A DNA stretch of 64,000 nucleotides, taken from assembly GCF_016863335.1 (NCBI RefSeq), contig NZ_BOOR01000016.1, positions 1 through 64,000 on the forward strand. Direction: 5' to 3'. The position numbers and the translations under genes are program-made. Under the pieces are notes generated by a model that ran no database searches, was not told where the DNA came from, and saw only the letters and a program-made list of their open reading frames with translations. Each line of letters starts with the position of its first letter. Positions within the stretch are counted from its first letter, which is position 1. Source of the DNA: Planotetraspora thailandica. GTDB lineage: Bacteria; Actinomycetota; Actinomycetes; Streptosporangiales; Streptosporangiaceae. Below are positions 17,225-25,722 of this stretch, piece by piece.

Positions 17225-18496
17225 TCAGCCGATGCGAAGCGGGAGCGTGCGCGGCCCGCGCACCTGTCCGGCGGCCCAGGCCACCGCGGCGGGATCGGCA
17301 AGGCTGAATTCAGGGATGCGTTCCAGCCAGACCTCGAGAGCGACGCGAAGCTCCATGCGCGCCAGGTGCGAGCCCACGCAGCGGTGGATGCCGAGGCCGA
17401 ACGCGGCGTGCCGGTTGACCTCGCGGTCGATGACGACCTCGTCCGCCCGCTCGAACTGCTCCGGGTCGCGGTTCGCCGCCGGGAACGACAGCAGGATCCA
17501 GTCGTCGGCCTTCATGTCGACGCCCTGCCAGTGCATGTCCTCCTTCACCAGGCGCGCCATCGTCACCGGTGCGTAGGCCCGCAGGAACTCCTCCATGGCG
17601 GTGGGCAGCAGCTCCGGCTCGGCGACCAGACGCCGGCGATCGCCGGGCGTCTTCGCCAGGTGCCACAACGACGCTCCGATCGCGCTCCACGTCGTGTCGA
17701 TGCCGGCGATGAGCAGGAGGGCCATCGTGCCGGCCACGTGGGACGGGTCGAGCTTGCGGCCGTAGAGTTCGGCGTCGATGAGGTAGGTCGTCAGGTCGTC
17801 GCGCGGGTTGTCGACATGGTCGCGGATCTGCGCCAGCAGGTAGTCGAACAGCCGGCCCATCCGCGCCATGCGCTCTTCCGGTGGCAGATTGATGCCTTCG
17901 AGCGAGTTCTCGATGAACTCCCGGAATCGCGGTCCGTCCTCCGGCGGGAAGCCGAGCATGTCGGCGATGACGCGCATCGGGATGTACTGCGCGTAGTCGT
18001 GCGCGGCGTCGACCACAGGCTGTCCCTCGAACGCGTCGATGAGCGAGTGGCACAACGCTCTGGTCGCCGCCTCCCGCCTGGCGACCGCGCTCCTGGTGAA
18101 CGCCGGAAGCAGCAGCTTCCGCGCGTCGTGGTGGAACGGCGGGTCGGAGGAGATCGGCGGCGTGCCGCCCACCGGCGCCACCTCACGAGGGGGCCGGAAA
18201 TTGCTCATGATGATCGACCGTGAGGAGAAACTCTCGGTGTCGTACGCGACCGCCGCGACATCCTCATAGCGCGTCGGCAGCCACCCGCCGCCGAACCGCT
18301 CGGTGCGCGCGATGGGACAGCGCTGCCGCAGGTCGTCCTGGATGGGGTACGGGTCGGCTGCCCATTCGGGTTCGAGGTGGGAGAAGTCGGTCGCCCAGTC
18401 CGAGACCTCGCCGGTGACGACCTCATTGCGTATGCCGACAGGCAGGTCTCCCCGCGTCTCCCTGTAGTCGTGCGTGAAACGGTCGTCGACAGCCAC
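17225..18496 (-). CDS. cytochrome P450
   Basis: A 423-residue soluble bacterial P450. The heme-binding loop is FGLGIHRCVGSHLAR with the cysteine ligand, the I-helix oxygen motif is AGIDTT, and the K-helix ExxR is EFLR. GTG 18496 follows GAGGGGG and lies one base after the ferredoxin stop, so the two are tightly coupled. Electron supply would come from that ferredoxin; no reductase is encoded nearby. The substrate is unknown. Confidence 0.93.
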   Translation of the reverse strand: MAVDDRFTHDYRETRGDLPVGIRNEVVTGEVSDWATDFSHLEPEWAADPYPIQDDLRQRCPIARTERFGGGWLPTRYEDVAAVAYDTESFSSRSIIMSNFRPPREVAPVGGTPPISSDPPFHHDARKLLLPAFTRSAVARREAATRALCHSLIDAFEGQPVVDAAHDYAQYIPMRVIADMLGFPPEDGPRFREFIENSLEGINLPPEERMARMGRLFDYLLAQIRDHVDNPRDDLTTYLIDAELYGRKLDPSHVAGTMALLLIAGIDTTWSAIGASLWHLAKTPGDRRRLVAEPELLPTAMEEFLRAYAPVTMARLVKEDMHWQGVDMKADDWILLSFPAANRDPEQFERADEVVIDREVNRHAAFGLGIHRCVGSHLARMELRVALEVWLERIPEFSLADPAAVAWAAGQVRGPRTLPLRIG

Positions 18497-18497
18497 G

Positions 18498-18698
18498 TCA
18501 CGCCCCCTCAAGTAAGTCGACCGCCCGTTCCGGGCAGTTGGACGCCGCCAGCCGTGCCGCGTGCTCGTGGCCGGGTGGTACGGCGCCGCCGCCGGCGACG
18601 TGTCCGTAGCCCTCGTCGTCCTCTCCGAAGAGGTCGGGGGCCAGGGTGTAGCAGCGGCCGTGTCCATGGCACCGCTGGGGATCGATCTGCACCTTCAT
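18498..18698 (-). CDS. P450-associated [3Fe-4S]/[4Fe-4S] ferredoxin
   Basis: A 66-residue ferredoxin with cysteines in RCHGHGRC and NCPERA. The histidine in place of the second cysteine is typical of P450-partner [3Fe-4S] ferredoxins. It has its own strong ribosome site (AGAGGAG) before ATG 18698, so independent translation is likely. The upstream TetR frame enters this gene in the same frame without a stop, so a fused product is also possible. Confidence 0.88.
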   Translation of the reverse strand: MKVQIDPQRCHGHGRCYTLAPDLFGEDDEGYGHVAGGGAVPPGHEHAARLAASNCPERAVDLLEGA

Positions 18699-19310
18699 CG
18701 TTCTCCTCTGTGCAGCACTGTCGGGCGTTGGGGCGAGGGCGGCGACGATGCGGGCGAGCAACGCGGACCACTCCTCTTCGTCGACCGCATGCAGGTCCGG
18801 CGTGACGAGCGCGCTGCCCATGGAAAGCAGGAGGCAGAAGTGGGCGAGCGCGTTCGGAGGCAACGAGGAGTCGAGCTCGCCACCCGTCTGGGCGGCGCGC
18901 ACCAGATCGGCGACCCAGTCGCCGCGTTCGCCGACGTAGTCCCTCATCGGCCGGGCGACGTCCTCGTCACGACGCGCCGCGACCAGCGCCTCGATGATGA
19001 GGTAGCCGCTCGCGTCGCGACGGCGTGGCAGCGAGCGGCCGATGGCGAGCAGCAACTCCGTGACCGGCTGCCCGGGATCGGCGGCGAACACGGTGGCGAG
19101 CAGTCGCCGCCCGTGAGCGCGCAGCGCAGCCACGATCAGCTCGGCCTTCGAATCGAAGTGCGCGTACAGGGCGCCGTTGCTCACACCGGCGGCCGCCGCG
19201 ATGTCGGCCACGCGCGTGCCGTCATATCCGCGCTGGGCGAAGACGTCGGCGGCCGCACTCAGCAGCCGCTCGCGTGTCTCAGCCGAAGTCACGCCTGCGA
19301 TACGGCCCAT
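18498..19310 (-). CDS. TetR-family regulator whose frame continues into the ferredoxin
   Basis: The first about 195 residues are a TetR regulator (helix-turn-helix AADVFAQRGYDGTRVADIAAAAGVSNG region near 17-45, then a ligand domain). No stop codon separates it from the ferredoxin, and the frame runs 270 residues to the ferredoxin stop. Either this is a real regulator-ferredoxin fusion with an internal restart at 18698, or the regulator's stop has been lost. ATG 19310 has no ribosome site and sits about where transcription should begin, suggesting a leaderless message. Confidence 0.8.
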   Translation of the reverse strand: MGRIAGVTSAETRERLLSAAADVFAQRGYDGTRVADIAAAAGVSNGALYAHFDSKAELIVAALRAHGRRLLATVFAADPGQPVTELLLAIGRSLPRRRDASGYLIIEALVAARRDEDVARPMRDYVGERGDWVADLVRAAQTGGELDSSLPPNALAHFCLLLSMGSALVTPDLHAVDEEEWSALLARIVAALAPTPDSAAQRRTMKVQIDPQRCHGHGRCYTLAPDLFGEDDEGYGHVAGGGAVPPGHEHAARLAASNCPERAVDLLEGA

Positions 19311-19316
19311 AGGTCA

Positions 19317-19345
19317 AATTAAAGATCGTTCATTTAATTCGTCAA
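19317..19345 (-). promoter_or_regulatory. TetR promoter with overlapping operator
   Basis: On the minus strand TTGACG (19340-19345) and TTAATT (19317-19322) are 17 bases apart. The arms AATTAAA and TTTAATT (19317-19339, 9-base centre) form an inverted repeat covering the -10 and spacer, which fits autorepression by the TetR protein. Confidence 0.6.
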
Positions 19346-19349
19346 GGCT

Positions 19350-20009
19350 CTACGGCTCGATCAAACCGACCCGGATGGCATAGCGGGTGAGCTCCAGCCG
19401 GTCCTTGAGGCCGAGTTTCTGCAGCAGGTTGGCCCGATGCCGCTCGACGGTCTTGACGCTGATCACGAGCATGCCGGCGATCTCCTGCGAGGTGTGCCCC
19501 TCGGCGACGAGCTTCAGGATCTCCTCCTCGCGTCCGGTGATCGCTTTGGCGGGTACGGCGCCGCCTTCACCGGCGCGATCGAGGTAGTTGCGGATGAGGG
19601 CGGTGACGGCGCCGGGATAGAGGAAGGGTTCGCCCCGCATGGCGGCGCGGCAGGCCTCGATCAGGTCCTGGTCGGCGACGGATTTGAGGACGTAACCGGA
19701 CGCGCCGGCGCTGAGGGCCTCGAAGAAGTACTGCTCGTTGTCGTACATGGTCAGCATGAGGATGCGCAGGTCCGGCTGGATGCGGGAGAGCTCACGCGCC
19801 GCCTGGAGGCCCGTCATGCGGGGCATCGCGATGTCGAGGATCGCCAGGTCCGGGTGGTGGATGCGGGCCAGCTCGACGGCTTGGGCGCCGTCGCCCGCCT
19901 CGGCCACGACGTTCAGGCCGGGTTCGTTGTCGAGGATGAGCCGCACGCCGCGGCGGACGAGCGCGTGGTCGTCGGCGAGCAGAATGCGGACGGTTCCCGC
20001 CTCGGGCAT
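19350..20009 (-). CDS. NarL/FixJ-family response regulator
   Basis: A 219-residue regulator. The receiver domain has DD near 13-14 and phospho-acceptor Asp in LAILDIAMPRMTG. A LuxR-type helix-turn-helix follows (TGREEEILKLVAEGHTSQEIA, then SVKTVERHRANLLQKLG). It follows the sensor kinase with one base between stop and start, so they form a pair. The recognition helix TVERH is NarL-like rather than DosR-like. Confidence 0.93.
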   Translation of the reverse strand: MPEAGTVRILLADDHALVRRGVRLILDNEPGLNVVAEAGDGAQAVELARIHHPDLAILDIAMPRMTGLQAARELSRIQPDLRILMLTMYDNEQYFFEALSAGASGYVLKSVADQDLIEACRAAMRGEPFLYPGAVTALIRNYLDRAGEGGAVPAKAITGREEEILKLVAEGHTSQEIAGMLVISVKTVERHRANLLQKLGLKDRLELTRYAIRVGLIEP

Positions 20010-20010
20010 G

Positions 20011-20958
20011 TCAGCGGCTCCGATCGTCGACGGGCACGGTCAGGCAGACCTCGGTGCCGCCGCCGGCGCCGGGGCCGAGGGTCAGGGAGGCCCCGACGAG
20101 CAAGGCCCTTTCCCGCATGCCGCGGATGCCTGCGCCTTCGGAGGCGTCGCCGACGCCGCGGCCGTCGTCGCGGATGCGCAGCTGCACGCCTTCTGCGACA
20201 CGGTGAAGGCTCAGGTCGACGTGCCTGGCACACGAGTGCCTGGCGGTGTTGGTGAGGCCTTCCTGGGCGACGCGGTACAGCACCAGTTCGACGTCGTGTC
20301 CCAGAGGCGGCAGATCCGAATCGAGGTGGTGACGCACCAAGAGCTCAGGGGTGCGGAACTCGTCGCTGAGCGCCTTGAGCGCCCTGGTCAAGCCGAGTTC
20401 TTCCAGGATTCCCGGGCGCAGGCGGCGGGCGATGCGGCGGATCTCCTCCAGGCTGGCCCGGGTGGTCTCCTGGGCCTGGTGCAACTCCTTCGCCACGGCA
20501 GGCGGCGCGTGGTCGGCGATGCGCTTGAGTTCGAGCAGGACAGCGGTGAGCGTCTGGCCGATCTCGTCGTGAAGTTCCCGGGCGATGCGGTGACGCTCGG
20601 ACTCCTGCGCGGAAAGGGCGCGAGCGGTGCTGGCGGCCCGTTCAGACTCCAGGCGGTCGAGCATGGCGTCGAAGGCCGCGATCAGTTCGGCGATCTCGCC
20701 GCGCCCGTCGACGGCGATCCGCCGCCCGGGCTGCAGCAGGTCGATGGTGGTCATGGCCCGGGTGAGCCGTTGCAGGGGAGCCAGGCCGACGCGCAGCAGC
20801 GCGGCGTTGGCGACGAGCATCGCGGCCAGGCCCAGCACCAGGATCGCCGCCTCGGTCAGCAGCACGGGGGTGGAGACCGTGACGGGCCCGAGCAGCAGCC
20901 CGGTGGCCACGATCAGCACCACGGCGTTCAGCAGGAAGATCCGCCTGAACAACGCCAT
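20011..20958 (-). CDS. sensor histidine kinase (HisKA_3, HAMP)
   Basis: A 315-residue kinase with two membrane helices near the N-terminus and almost no external loop, then a HAMP segment and a HisKA_3 box with the phospho-acceptor in RIARELHDEIGQ. The HATPase domain has N-box AQEGLTNTARHS and DDGRGV.D. Without an external sensor domain it probably senses the membrane or an internal signal. A GTG three bases earlier is an equally good start after AAGGGAGG. Confidence 0.9.
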   Translation of the reverse strand: MALFRRIFLLNAVVLIVATGLLLGPVTVSTPVLLTEAAILVLGLAAMLVANAALLRVGLAPLQRLTRAMTTIDLLQPGRRIAVDGRGEIAELIAAFDAMLDRLESERAASTARALSAQESERHRIARELHDEIGQTLTAVLLELKRIADHAPPAVAKELHQAQETTRASLEEIRRIARRLRPGILEELGLTRALKALSDEFRTPELLVRHHLDSDLPPLGHDVELVLYRVAQEGLTNTARHSCARHVDLSLHRVAEGVQLRIRDDGRGVGDASEGAGIRGMRERALLVGASLTLGPGAGGGTEVCLTVPVDDRSR

Positions 20959-21014
20959 CACCGATCGCCTCCCTTCTTTCACTCCTCTCCGACCCATGGT
21001 GCGTTTGCCCGTCC

Positions 21015-21086
21015 ATCGGTGCCGGCACCCATATCTACCCGGTTCCTACAGGCCTCCCACCAGCACATTTGGGGGTCGGCACCGAT
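21015..21086. promoter_or_regulatory. widely spaced inverted repeat in divergent gap
   Basis: ATCGGTGCCG (21015-21024) and its complement CGGCACCGAT (21077-21086) flank 52 bases between the sensor kinase and the plus-strand membrane gene. It may hold two response-regulator half-sites or full sites. Confidence 0.35.
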
Positions 21087-21151
21087 AGCGGGAGCAGCAC
21101 GCCCCCGGGCATCGTGGAGCGGGACCGCAATCCGCGTGGGAAGGAGGAGCC

Positions 21152-21385
21152 ATGGCACAACTCGACCAGAGAGAACGCACGACCCGGCCTGCCCCCGCGT
21201 CGTCTTCGCGGCCGGCCCGCCGGCGCGGGCTGACCTGGCTCGTCGTGGTCGTCAGCGTCGCGATCCTGCTGACCGGCCTGCTGCTGCCGAACGTGCCGCT
21301 CATCACGGCCGGACTCGTTCTGGCGGCTGTGGCGGGCCACCTGCTCGACCCGCAGAACGCCCGGGGCCACCGGCGTACGCGGTGA
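21152..21385 (+). CDS. small two-helix membrane protein
   Basis: Seventy-seven residues. A basic, proline-rich N-terminus is followed by two hydrophobic segments (about 28-45 and 50-66) and a basic tail. GAAGGAGGAG lies just before the ATG. It precedes the antiporter gene by 40 bases and is probably cotranscribed with it. The function is not recognised. Confidence 0.65.
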   Translation: MAQLDQRERTTRPAPASSSRPARRRGLTWLVVVVSVAILLTGLLLPNVPLITAGLVLAAVAGHLLDPQNARGHRRTR

Positions 21386-21425
21386 CGGGCCGATCGAATC
21401 CTCCGTGCACGAAAGGTGGTGACCC

Positions 21426-22676
21426 GTGGGACATGCCGACATCCTGCTCGCCATGGGCGGCGCGTTCTTGGCCGCCGCCTTCCTCGCGCGCCTCGGCCGC
21501 CGCATAGGGCTGCCGACCATTCCGCTGTTCATGCTGGCCGGCATCCTGCTCGGCCCGCACACCCCGGGCCTCGTGCTGGTCGGCGACGCTCGCGAACTGG
21601 AGATGCTCGCCGCGCTCGGGCTCGTGTTGCTGCTGTTCTACCTGGGCCTGGAGTTCCACCTGGACGACCTCAGGAGCGGCGGCCGCCGCCTCGTCGCGGC
21701 AGGCGGGATCTACCTGCTGCTCAATGTCGGCGCCGGTCTGGGGTTCGGATTCGCCGTCGGATGGGGTGTGCGGGAGGCTCTGGTCCTGGCCGGAGTCCTG
21801 GGGATCTCCTCGTCCGCGATCGTCACCAAGATCTTGATCGACCTGGGGCGCCTCGGCCGCCCGGAGACGCGGCTGATCCTCGGTGTGATCGTGGTCGAGG
21901 ACATCTTCCTCGCGTTGTACCTGGCGGCTCTTCAGCCCGTCATCAGCGGCGCGCACGGTGTGACGGACACCGTCCTGCAGACGGCCAAGGCGTTCGGCTT
22001 CCTCCTGCTGCTGGCCGCGGCCGCCCGCTACGGCACCCGCCTGATCGGGCGCCTGATCGCCGTCCGCGACAACGAACTGCTGGTCGTGAGCTTCCTGGGC
22101 GCCGCCGTACTGGTCGCCGGCGTCTCCGAAGTGCTGGGGGTCGCGGACGCGATCGGCGCCTTCATGGTCGGCCTGATCATGGCGGGAACGCCGTCCGCGC
22201 CGCGTATCCGCGAGCTGGTGCATCCGATGCGGGACGCCTTCGCCGCGATCTTCTTCTTCGCCTTCGGGCTGGCGATCGACCCCGCGGACCTCGGCTCCGT
22301 CGCGGTGCCCGTGGTCGCGGCCGTCGCGCTGACCGTCGCGATGAACGTGGCCGCCGGGCTGGCCGTCGCCCGCCTGCACCGCTACGGGCCTCGGCCGACC
22401 GCCGACATCGCCATCACGCTGCTGGCCCGGGGCGAGTTCGCTCTCATCCTGGCCGCCATGGCGGCCGGAGCGGGCCTCGACCGGCGTCTGGCTCCGTTCG
22501 TCGCGGGTTACGTCCTGCTCCTCGCCGTCCTGGGGCCGCTCATGGCCGGGCGTTCCCACTGGCTCGCCTCCCTCCTGGCCCGCGTTCGCACCGCCGCGCC
22601 CGGCGACCGGGACCGCATCCGCACGGAAGGGGAACCGGTGCCGGCCGGCCAGGCATGCCGCTACGATTCGCGGTGA
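21426..22676 (+). CDS. CPA2-family cation:proton antiporter (Kef-like)
   Basis: A 416-residue membrane protein with about twelve helices. Family marks are LGLEFHLDDLR, GISSSAIVTKILIDLG and VVEDIFLALYL with the helix-5-like acidic ED pair. It lacks the C-terminal RCK domain of KefB/KefC, so K+ or Na+ against H+ cannot be decided. The GTG start has AAAGGTGG upstream. Placement beside the two-component system suggests osmotic or pH control. Confidence 0.9.
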   Translation: MGHADILLAMGGAFLAAAFLARLGRRIGLPTIPLFMLAGILLGPHTPGLVLVGDARELEMLAALGLVLLLFYLGLEFHLDDLRSGGRRLVAAGGIYLLLNVGAGLGFGFAVGWGVREALVLAGVLGISSSAIVTKILIDLGRLGRPETRLILGVIVVEDIFLALYLAALQPVISGAHGVTDTVLQTAKAFGFLLLLAAAARYGTRLIGRLIAVRDNELLVVSFLGAAVLVAGVSEVLGVADAIGAFMVGLIMAGTPSAPRIRELVHPMRDAFAAIFFFAFGLAIDPADLGSVAVPVVAAVALTVAMNVAAGLAVARLHRYGPRPTADIAITLLARGEFALILAAMAAGAGLDRRLAPFVAGYVLLLAVLGPLMAGRSHWLASLLARVRTAAPGDRDRIRTEGEPVPAGQACRYDSR

Positions 22677-22696
22677 AATGACCGCTTTGGTCGCTG

Positions 22697-23818
22697 ATGA
22701 GATGGGGGTCCGTGTCGGGGCGAGACGACGTCGAGCGCGTCGACACGGTGGTCGACACTGTGGTCGACACGGTGGTCGTGGGAGGCGGAGCAGCCGGGCT
22801 GGCGGTCGGCTGGCACCTGCGCCGGCAGGGGCGGCGGTTCGTCATCCTGGACGCCGCCGCTCGCACGGGCGACTCATGGCGGCACCGCTACGACTGCCTG
22901 CGGCTCTTCACCCCGGCCCGATTCTGCGCGCTGCCCGGCCTGCCCGTGCGGCTGCCGCCGTACGCCCATCCCGGCAAGGACGAGATCGCCGACTATCTGG
23001 CGGAGTACGCGGCCAGGTTCGAGCTGCCGATCCGGCTCGGCACCGCCGTGCACGCGCACCGTCACGCAGGGGGGCGGCACCACGTGGACGCCACCGGCGT
23101 CCGGATAGAGGCCAGGCATGTCGTCGTCGCCACCGGGGCCTGGAGCCACCCCGCGTTTCCGGCATTCGCCGGCGAGGTCGACCCGGCGGTGCGCCAGCTG
23201 CATTCGAGCCGGTACCGGCGTCCCGCCGACCTGCTGCCCGGACCGGTCCTCGTGGTCGGGGCCGGCACCGCCGGCGCCGACATCGCCCTCGACCTCGCCC
23301 TCGATCTGGCCGGGGAGCGGGAGGTCCGGCTCTCCGGGCCGAAGACGGGCCGCGTGCCGCTCTGGCTCGTCCGCAACGCGGCGTTCCGCCGGCTGCTCTA
23401 CGAGCGCAGGGTGCCGCCCGGCCGGCTGGGCGACGTCGTACGCCACCGGCTTTCCCAGCGCGGCAGCCCGCTGACCTGGCAGTCGGAGTCGGTTCTGCGT
23501 GACGCCGGCGTCCTGCGGGTTCCCCGCGTCACCGGCGTACGGCACGGGCGGGCGGTGCTGGCCGACGGACGGGCGCCCGAGGTGTCCAACATCGTCTGGT
23601 GCACCGGGTTCCGTCCCGACTACGGCTGGCTGGACCGGCGCGCCGTCGGCCCCGACGGATGGCCGATCCACCGGCGCGGCCTGTCCCGTACCGTCCCGGA
23701 CCTGGGCTTCGTCGGCTTGCCCTTCCAGTACACGTTCGCCTCGGGTTTCCTCGGCGGGATGTCCGGCGACGCCGGCCACGTCGTGAGCCGCCTCGCCGGT
23801 CCGACGCCCGCGGCCTGA
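22697..23818 (+). CDS. flavin-containing monooxygenase-like FAD/NAD(P) oxidoreductase
   Basis: A 373-residue two-dinucleotide-fold flavoprotein related to CzcO/FMO enzymes. FAD motif VVVGGGAAGLAVGWHLRR follows the N-terminus, and NADP motif VVGAGTAGADIALDL lies near 190. The C-terminal FVGLPFQYTFASGFLGG segment is typical. Substrate unknown. Two starts are possible: ATG 22697 (no ribosome site) or GTG 22712. A 12-bp triplication encodes Asp-Thr-Val-Val repeats just before the FAD motif. Confidence 0.85.
   Translation: MRWGSVSGRDDVERVDTVVDTVVDTVVVGGGAAGLAVGWHLRRQGRRFVILDAAARTGDSWRHRYDCLRLFTPARFCALPGLPVRLPPYAHPGKDEIADYLAEYAARFELPIRLGTAVHAHRHAGGRHHVDATGVRIEARHVVVATGAWSHPAFPAFAGEVDPAVRQLHSSRYRRPADLLPGPVLVVGAGTAGADIALDLALDLAGEREVRLSGPKTGRVPLWLVRNAAFRRLLYERRVPPGRLGDVVRHRLSQRGSPLTWQSESVLRDAGVLRVPRVTGVRHGRAVLADGRAPEVSNIVWCTGFRPDYGWLDRRAVGPDGWPIHRRGLSRTVPDLGFVGLPFQYTFASGFLGGMSGDAGHVVSRLAGPTPAA
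22739..22774. repeat. 12-bp in-frame triplication (GTCGACACGGTG)
   Basis: Three copies, with one base different in the middle copy, encode Val-Asp-Thr-Val units directly before the GGGAAG nucleotide-binding motif. This lengthens the first beta strand region of the oxidoreductase without breaking frame. Confidence 0.85.
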
Positions 23819-23837
23819 CATCGCTCCCCCGCCTGCT

Positions 23838-24755
23838 TCACTGCTCCTGCGCCGCGGAAGCCGGCCGGACCGGGCATTGGGAGGCCCTCAGCAGGGCCGC
23901 GAGCTGGCCGGCGTTGACCTGCGCGTAATCGCGATAGCAGTTGTTCATGAGCACATGCGTGCCGGAGGTCTGTTCCGCCAGCTCGCGCAGCCTGGGCGCC
24001 CACTCCTTCAACTCGTCGCGGGAGTAGAGATAGCCGAAGCGCTCGTGGATGTCCTTGCTCGTCCACTTGTCGCTGCGCCCGTGGAACCGGACTATTTCGA
24101 GGTCCGCCGTGACCGCCGTGACGGGTGGGATCGAACACGGGTAGCCCTGAGGCATGTCGACGCACACGTACGGAATGGCATGCCTCCCGAGGAATTCCAG
24201 CGTCTCGGCCTGGTTCTCCTCCGACATCCAGGTCCGGTTCCGGAATTCGACGGAGATCCTCAGCGGCTCGCACCGTCGCCGGCATTCCACGATGTAGTCC
24301 TTGTTGCGCCTGCTGATCGGGAACCATCGGGGGAACTGGAAGAGCAGCGCGCCGAGTTTGCCCTGTTCCCCCAGCGGCCGCAGCGCGGCCAGGAATCGTG
24401 CCCAGATCTGGTCGATCCGGCCGGGGTCCAGGTCCCGCGGGTACAGGTTCCTGGTTTCGGGGCCGGATTCGACCCGCAGGTCCTTCGGCAGGGCCGCCGG
24501 GCGGGTCGGGTGCCCCGTCAGCAGGGAGAACGCCTTGACGTCGAAGGTGAAGCCGGGCGGCGTCCGCTGCGCCCACAGCCGCGCCGTCTCATCCGCGGGA
24601 AGCGCGTAATAGGTCGAGTCGACCTCCACCAGCGGAAACCGCTCCGCGTAGTAGCGCAGGCGCTCCTCCGGCGTCGTGACGCCCGGCGGATACCACCCGG
24701 ACTGCAAGAGCGTCTTGTCGGTCCACGACGCCGTTCCGACCAGAATCTCCCCCAT
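23838..24755 (-). CDS. DUF72 domain protein
   Basis: A 305-residue DUF72 (YecE-like) TIM-barrel-type protein. Marks include VGTASWTD at the start, EVDSTYYALP, FQFPRWF, SVEFRNRTW and MNNCYRDYAQVNA near the end. Biochemical role not established for the family. ATG 24755 was chosen because the family start begins with GEILVGTASW. It is convergent with the flavoprotein gene, 19 bases apart. Confidence 0.9.
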   Translation of the reverse strand: MGEILVGTASWTDKTLLQSGWYPPGVTTPEERLRYYAERFPLVEVDSTYYALPADETARLWAQRTPPGFTFDVKAFSLLTGHPTRPAALPKDLRVESGPETRNLYPRDLDPGRIDQIWARFLAALRPLGEQGKLGALLFQFPRWFPISRRNKDYIVECRRRCEPLRISVEFRNRTWMSEENQAETLEFLGRHAIPYVCVDMPQGYPCSIPPVTAVTADLEIVRFHGRSDKWTSKDIHERFGYLYSRDELKEWAPRLRELAEQTSGTHVLMNNCYRDYAQVNAGQLAALLRASQCPVRPASAAQEQ

Positions 24756-24901
24756 GGGCGGACCGGTTACCCGTTCACACGGGGCCCATCCCCATGCCGT
24801 GGTCATGAACTTTCCACCAGGTCGGCAAGGAATGTTTCCGCTCCATCCGGAGGGCATGGGAGCGAAGAACAACCCGGGCCCCGCCGATCAGAAGGGACCC
24901 T

Positions 24902-25159
24902 GTGATCATGCATGACGCTCCGAAACGAGAGCCCGGCACCGAGGAGACGCCGCGCGACGTGATCGAGATCCGGGCGGGCTCCGTCCTGTTCATTCTGGCC
25001 CTGACCGTCGCCGTGGCCTCCGCGGCGGTGGGCGTGACCATTGCAACGATCGTCTTCGGCGTGGTGGCGTTGTCCGCCGTCATCCAGATGGTCGCTGCCC
25101 TCAGGCGCCGCACGGCGAGAGCCCTGCCCGATGAGGACGATTCGCGCCGCCGGCGCTGA
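24902..25159 (+). CDS. small membrane protein
   Basis: Eighty-five residues with an acidic N-terminus, two adjacent hydrophobic segments (about 29-47 and 49-67) and a charged Arg/Asp tail. GTG 24902 has AAGGGA at good spacing; ATG 24908 is the alternative. No function recognised. It is transcribed alone. Confidence 0.6.
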   Translation: MIMHDAPKREPGTEETPRDVIEIRAGSVLFILALTVAVASAAVGVTIATIVFGVVALSAVIQMVAALRRRTARALPDEDDSRRRR

Positions 25160-25188
25160 GCCCGGCACCTCTGACGACTCGGCGCGGA

Positions 25189-25308
25189 TCAGCGGATCAG
25201 CACGTTGACGAGAATCGTCAGCAGGAGCGAGAGCACGAGCGACACCGCGATCATCGCCAGACAGCCCGCCGCGCCGCCCAAGGGGCGGATCTTGAAGTTG
25301 CGTGCCAT
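25189..25308 (-). CDS. 39-residue single-helix membrane protein
   Basis: A very short protein, MARNFKIRPLGGAAG followed by one hydrophobic helix to the C-terminus. GAGGAGG lies 7 bases before the ATG, which makes it a credible gene despite its size. Similar one-helix proteins with an RPLGG start are common but uncharacterised in actinomycetes. Confidence 0.6.
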   Translation of the reverse strand: MARNFKIRPLGGAAGCLAMIAVSLVLSLLLTILVNVLIR

Positions 25309-25603
25309 CGCGCGCCTCCTCAACCCGGGTGTCACCGGCGTGCCCCTCATGACGCAGTCCAACCCGCGCCGCAGGCGGTCCTGCGTCCTCCCCCGGCACG
25401 CGGACGAGCAGAGCTGTTGACCGAAAAATGACCCACTCACCGGCGACGCGCCACGATTCGGCCGCCGATCCGGGCCTGCGGCACTGCTAGCGTCGTGCTC
25501 GCGCCTCCTCCTTACCGAGGTTCCGCGCAGGTGGGAATCGCTTGGGCCTGGCGTTTCAGAGTTCCCGCCAGGCTGTCCCGCTGCTGAATGAGGGACACGA
25601 AGG

Positions 25604-25631
25604 GCGCCCGTCCTCGGGGGGAGACGGGCGC
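25604..25631. terminator. hairpin in a 414-base gene-free stretch
   Basis: GCGCCCGTC pairs with 25623-25631 around a 10-base loop and is followed by TCTT. It stands in the gap 25309-25722 before the ligase. Nothing on the plus strand immediately upstream needs a terminator, so it could end a short non-coding transcript or be a ligase leader structure. The rest of the gap shows no gene. Confidence 0.4.
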
Positions 25632-25722
25632 TCTTCGCCGATCACCATTCGTTCGCCGATACTCCTGCGGCCTGGCCGCGCGCGTCCCCGTACTGATCTC
25701 TGCTTGGGGTACCAGGACCGTC

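Noticed and set aside
19350-20009. Candidate DevR/DosR regulator for the GGGAC boxes
   Set aside because: The recognition helix TVERH is NarL-like and differs from DosR, its kinase lacks GAF domains, and the genes are about 27 kb from the boxes.
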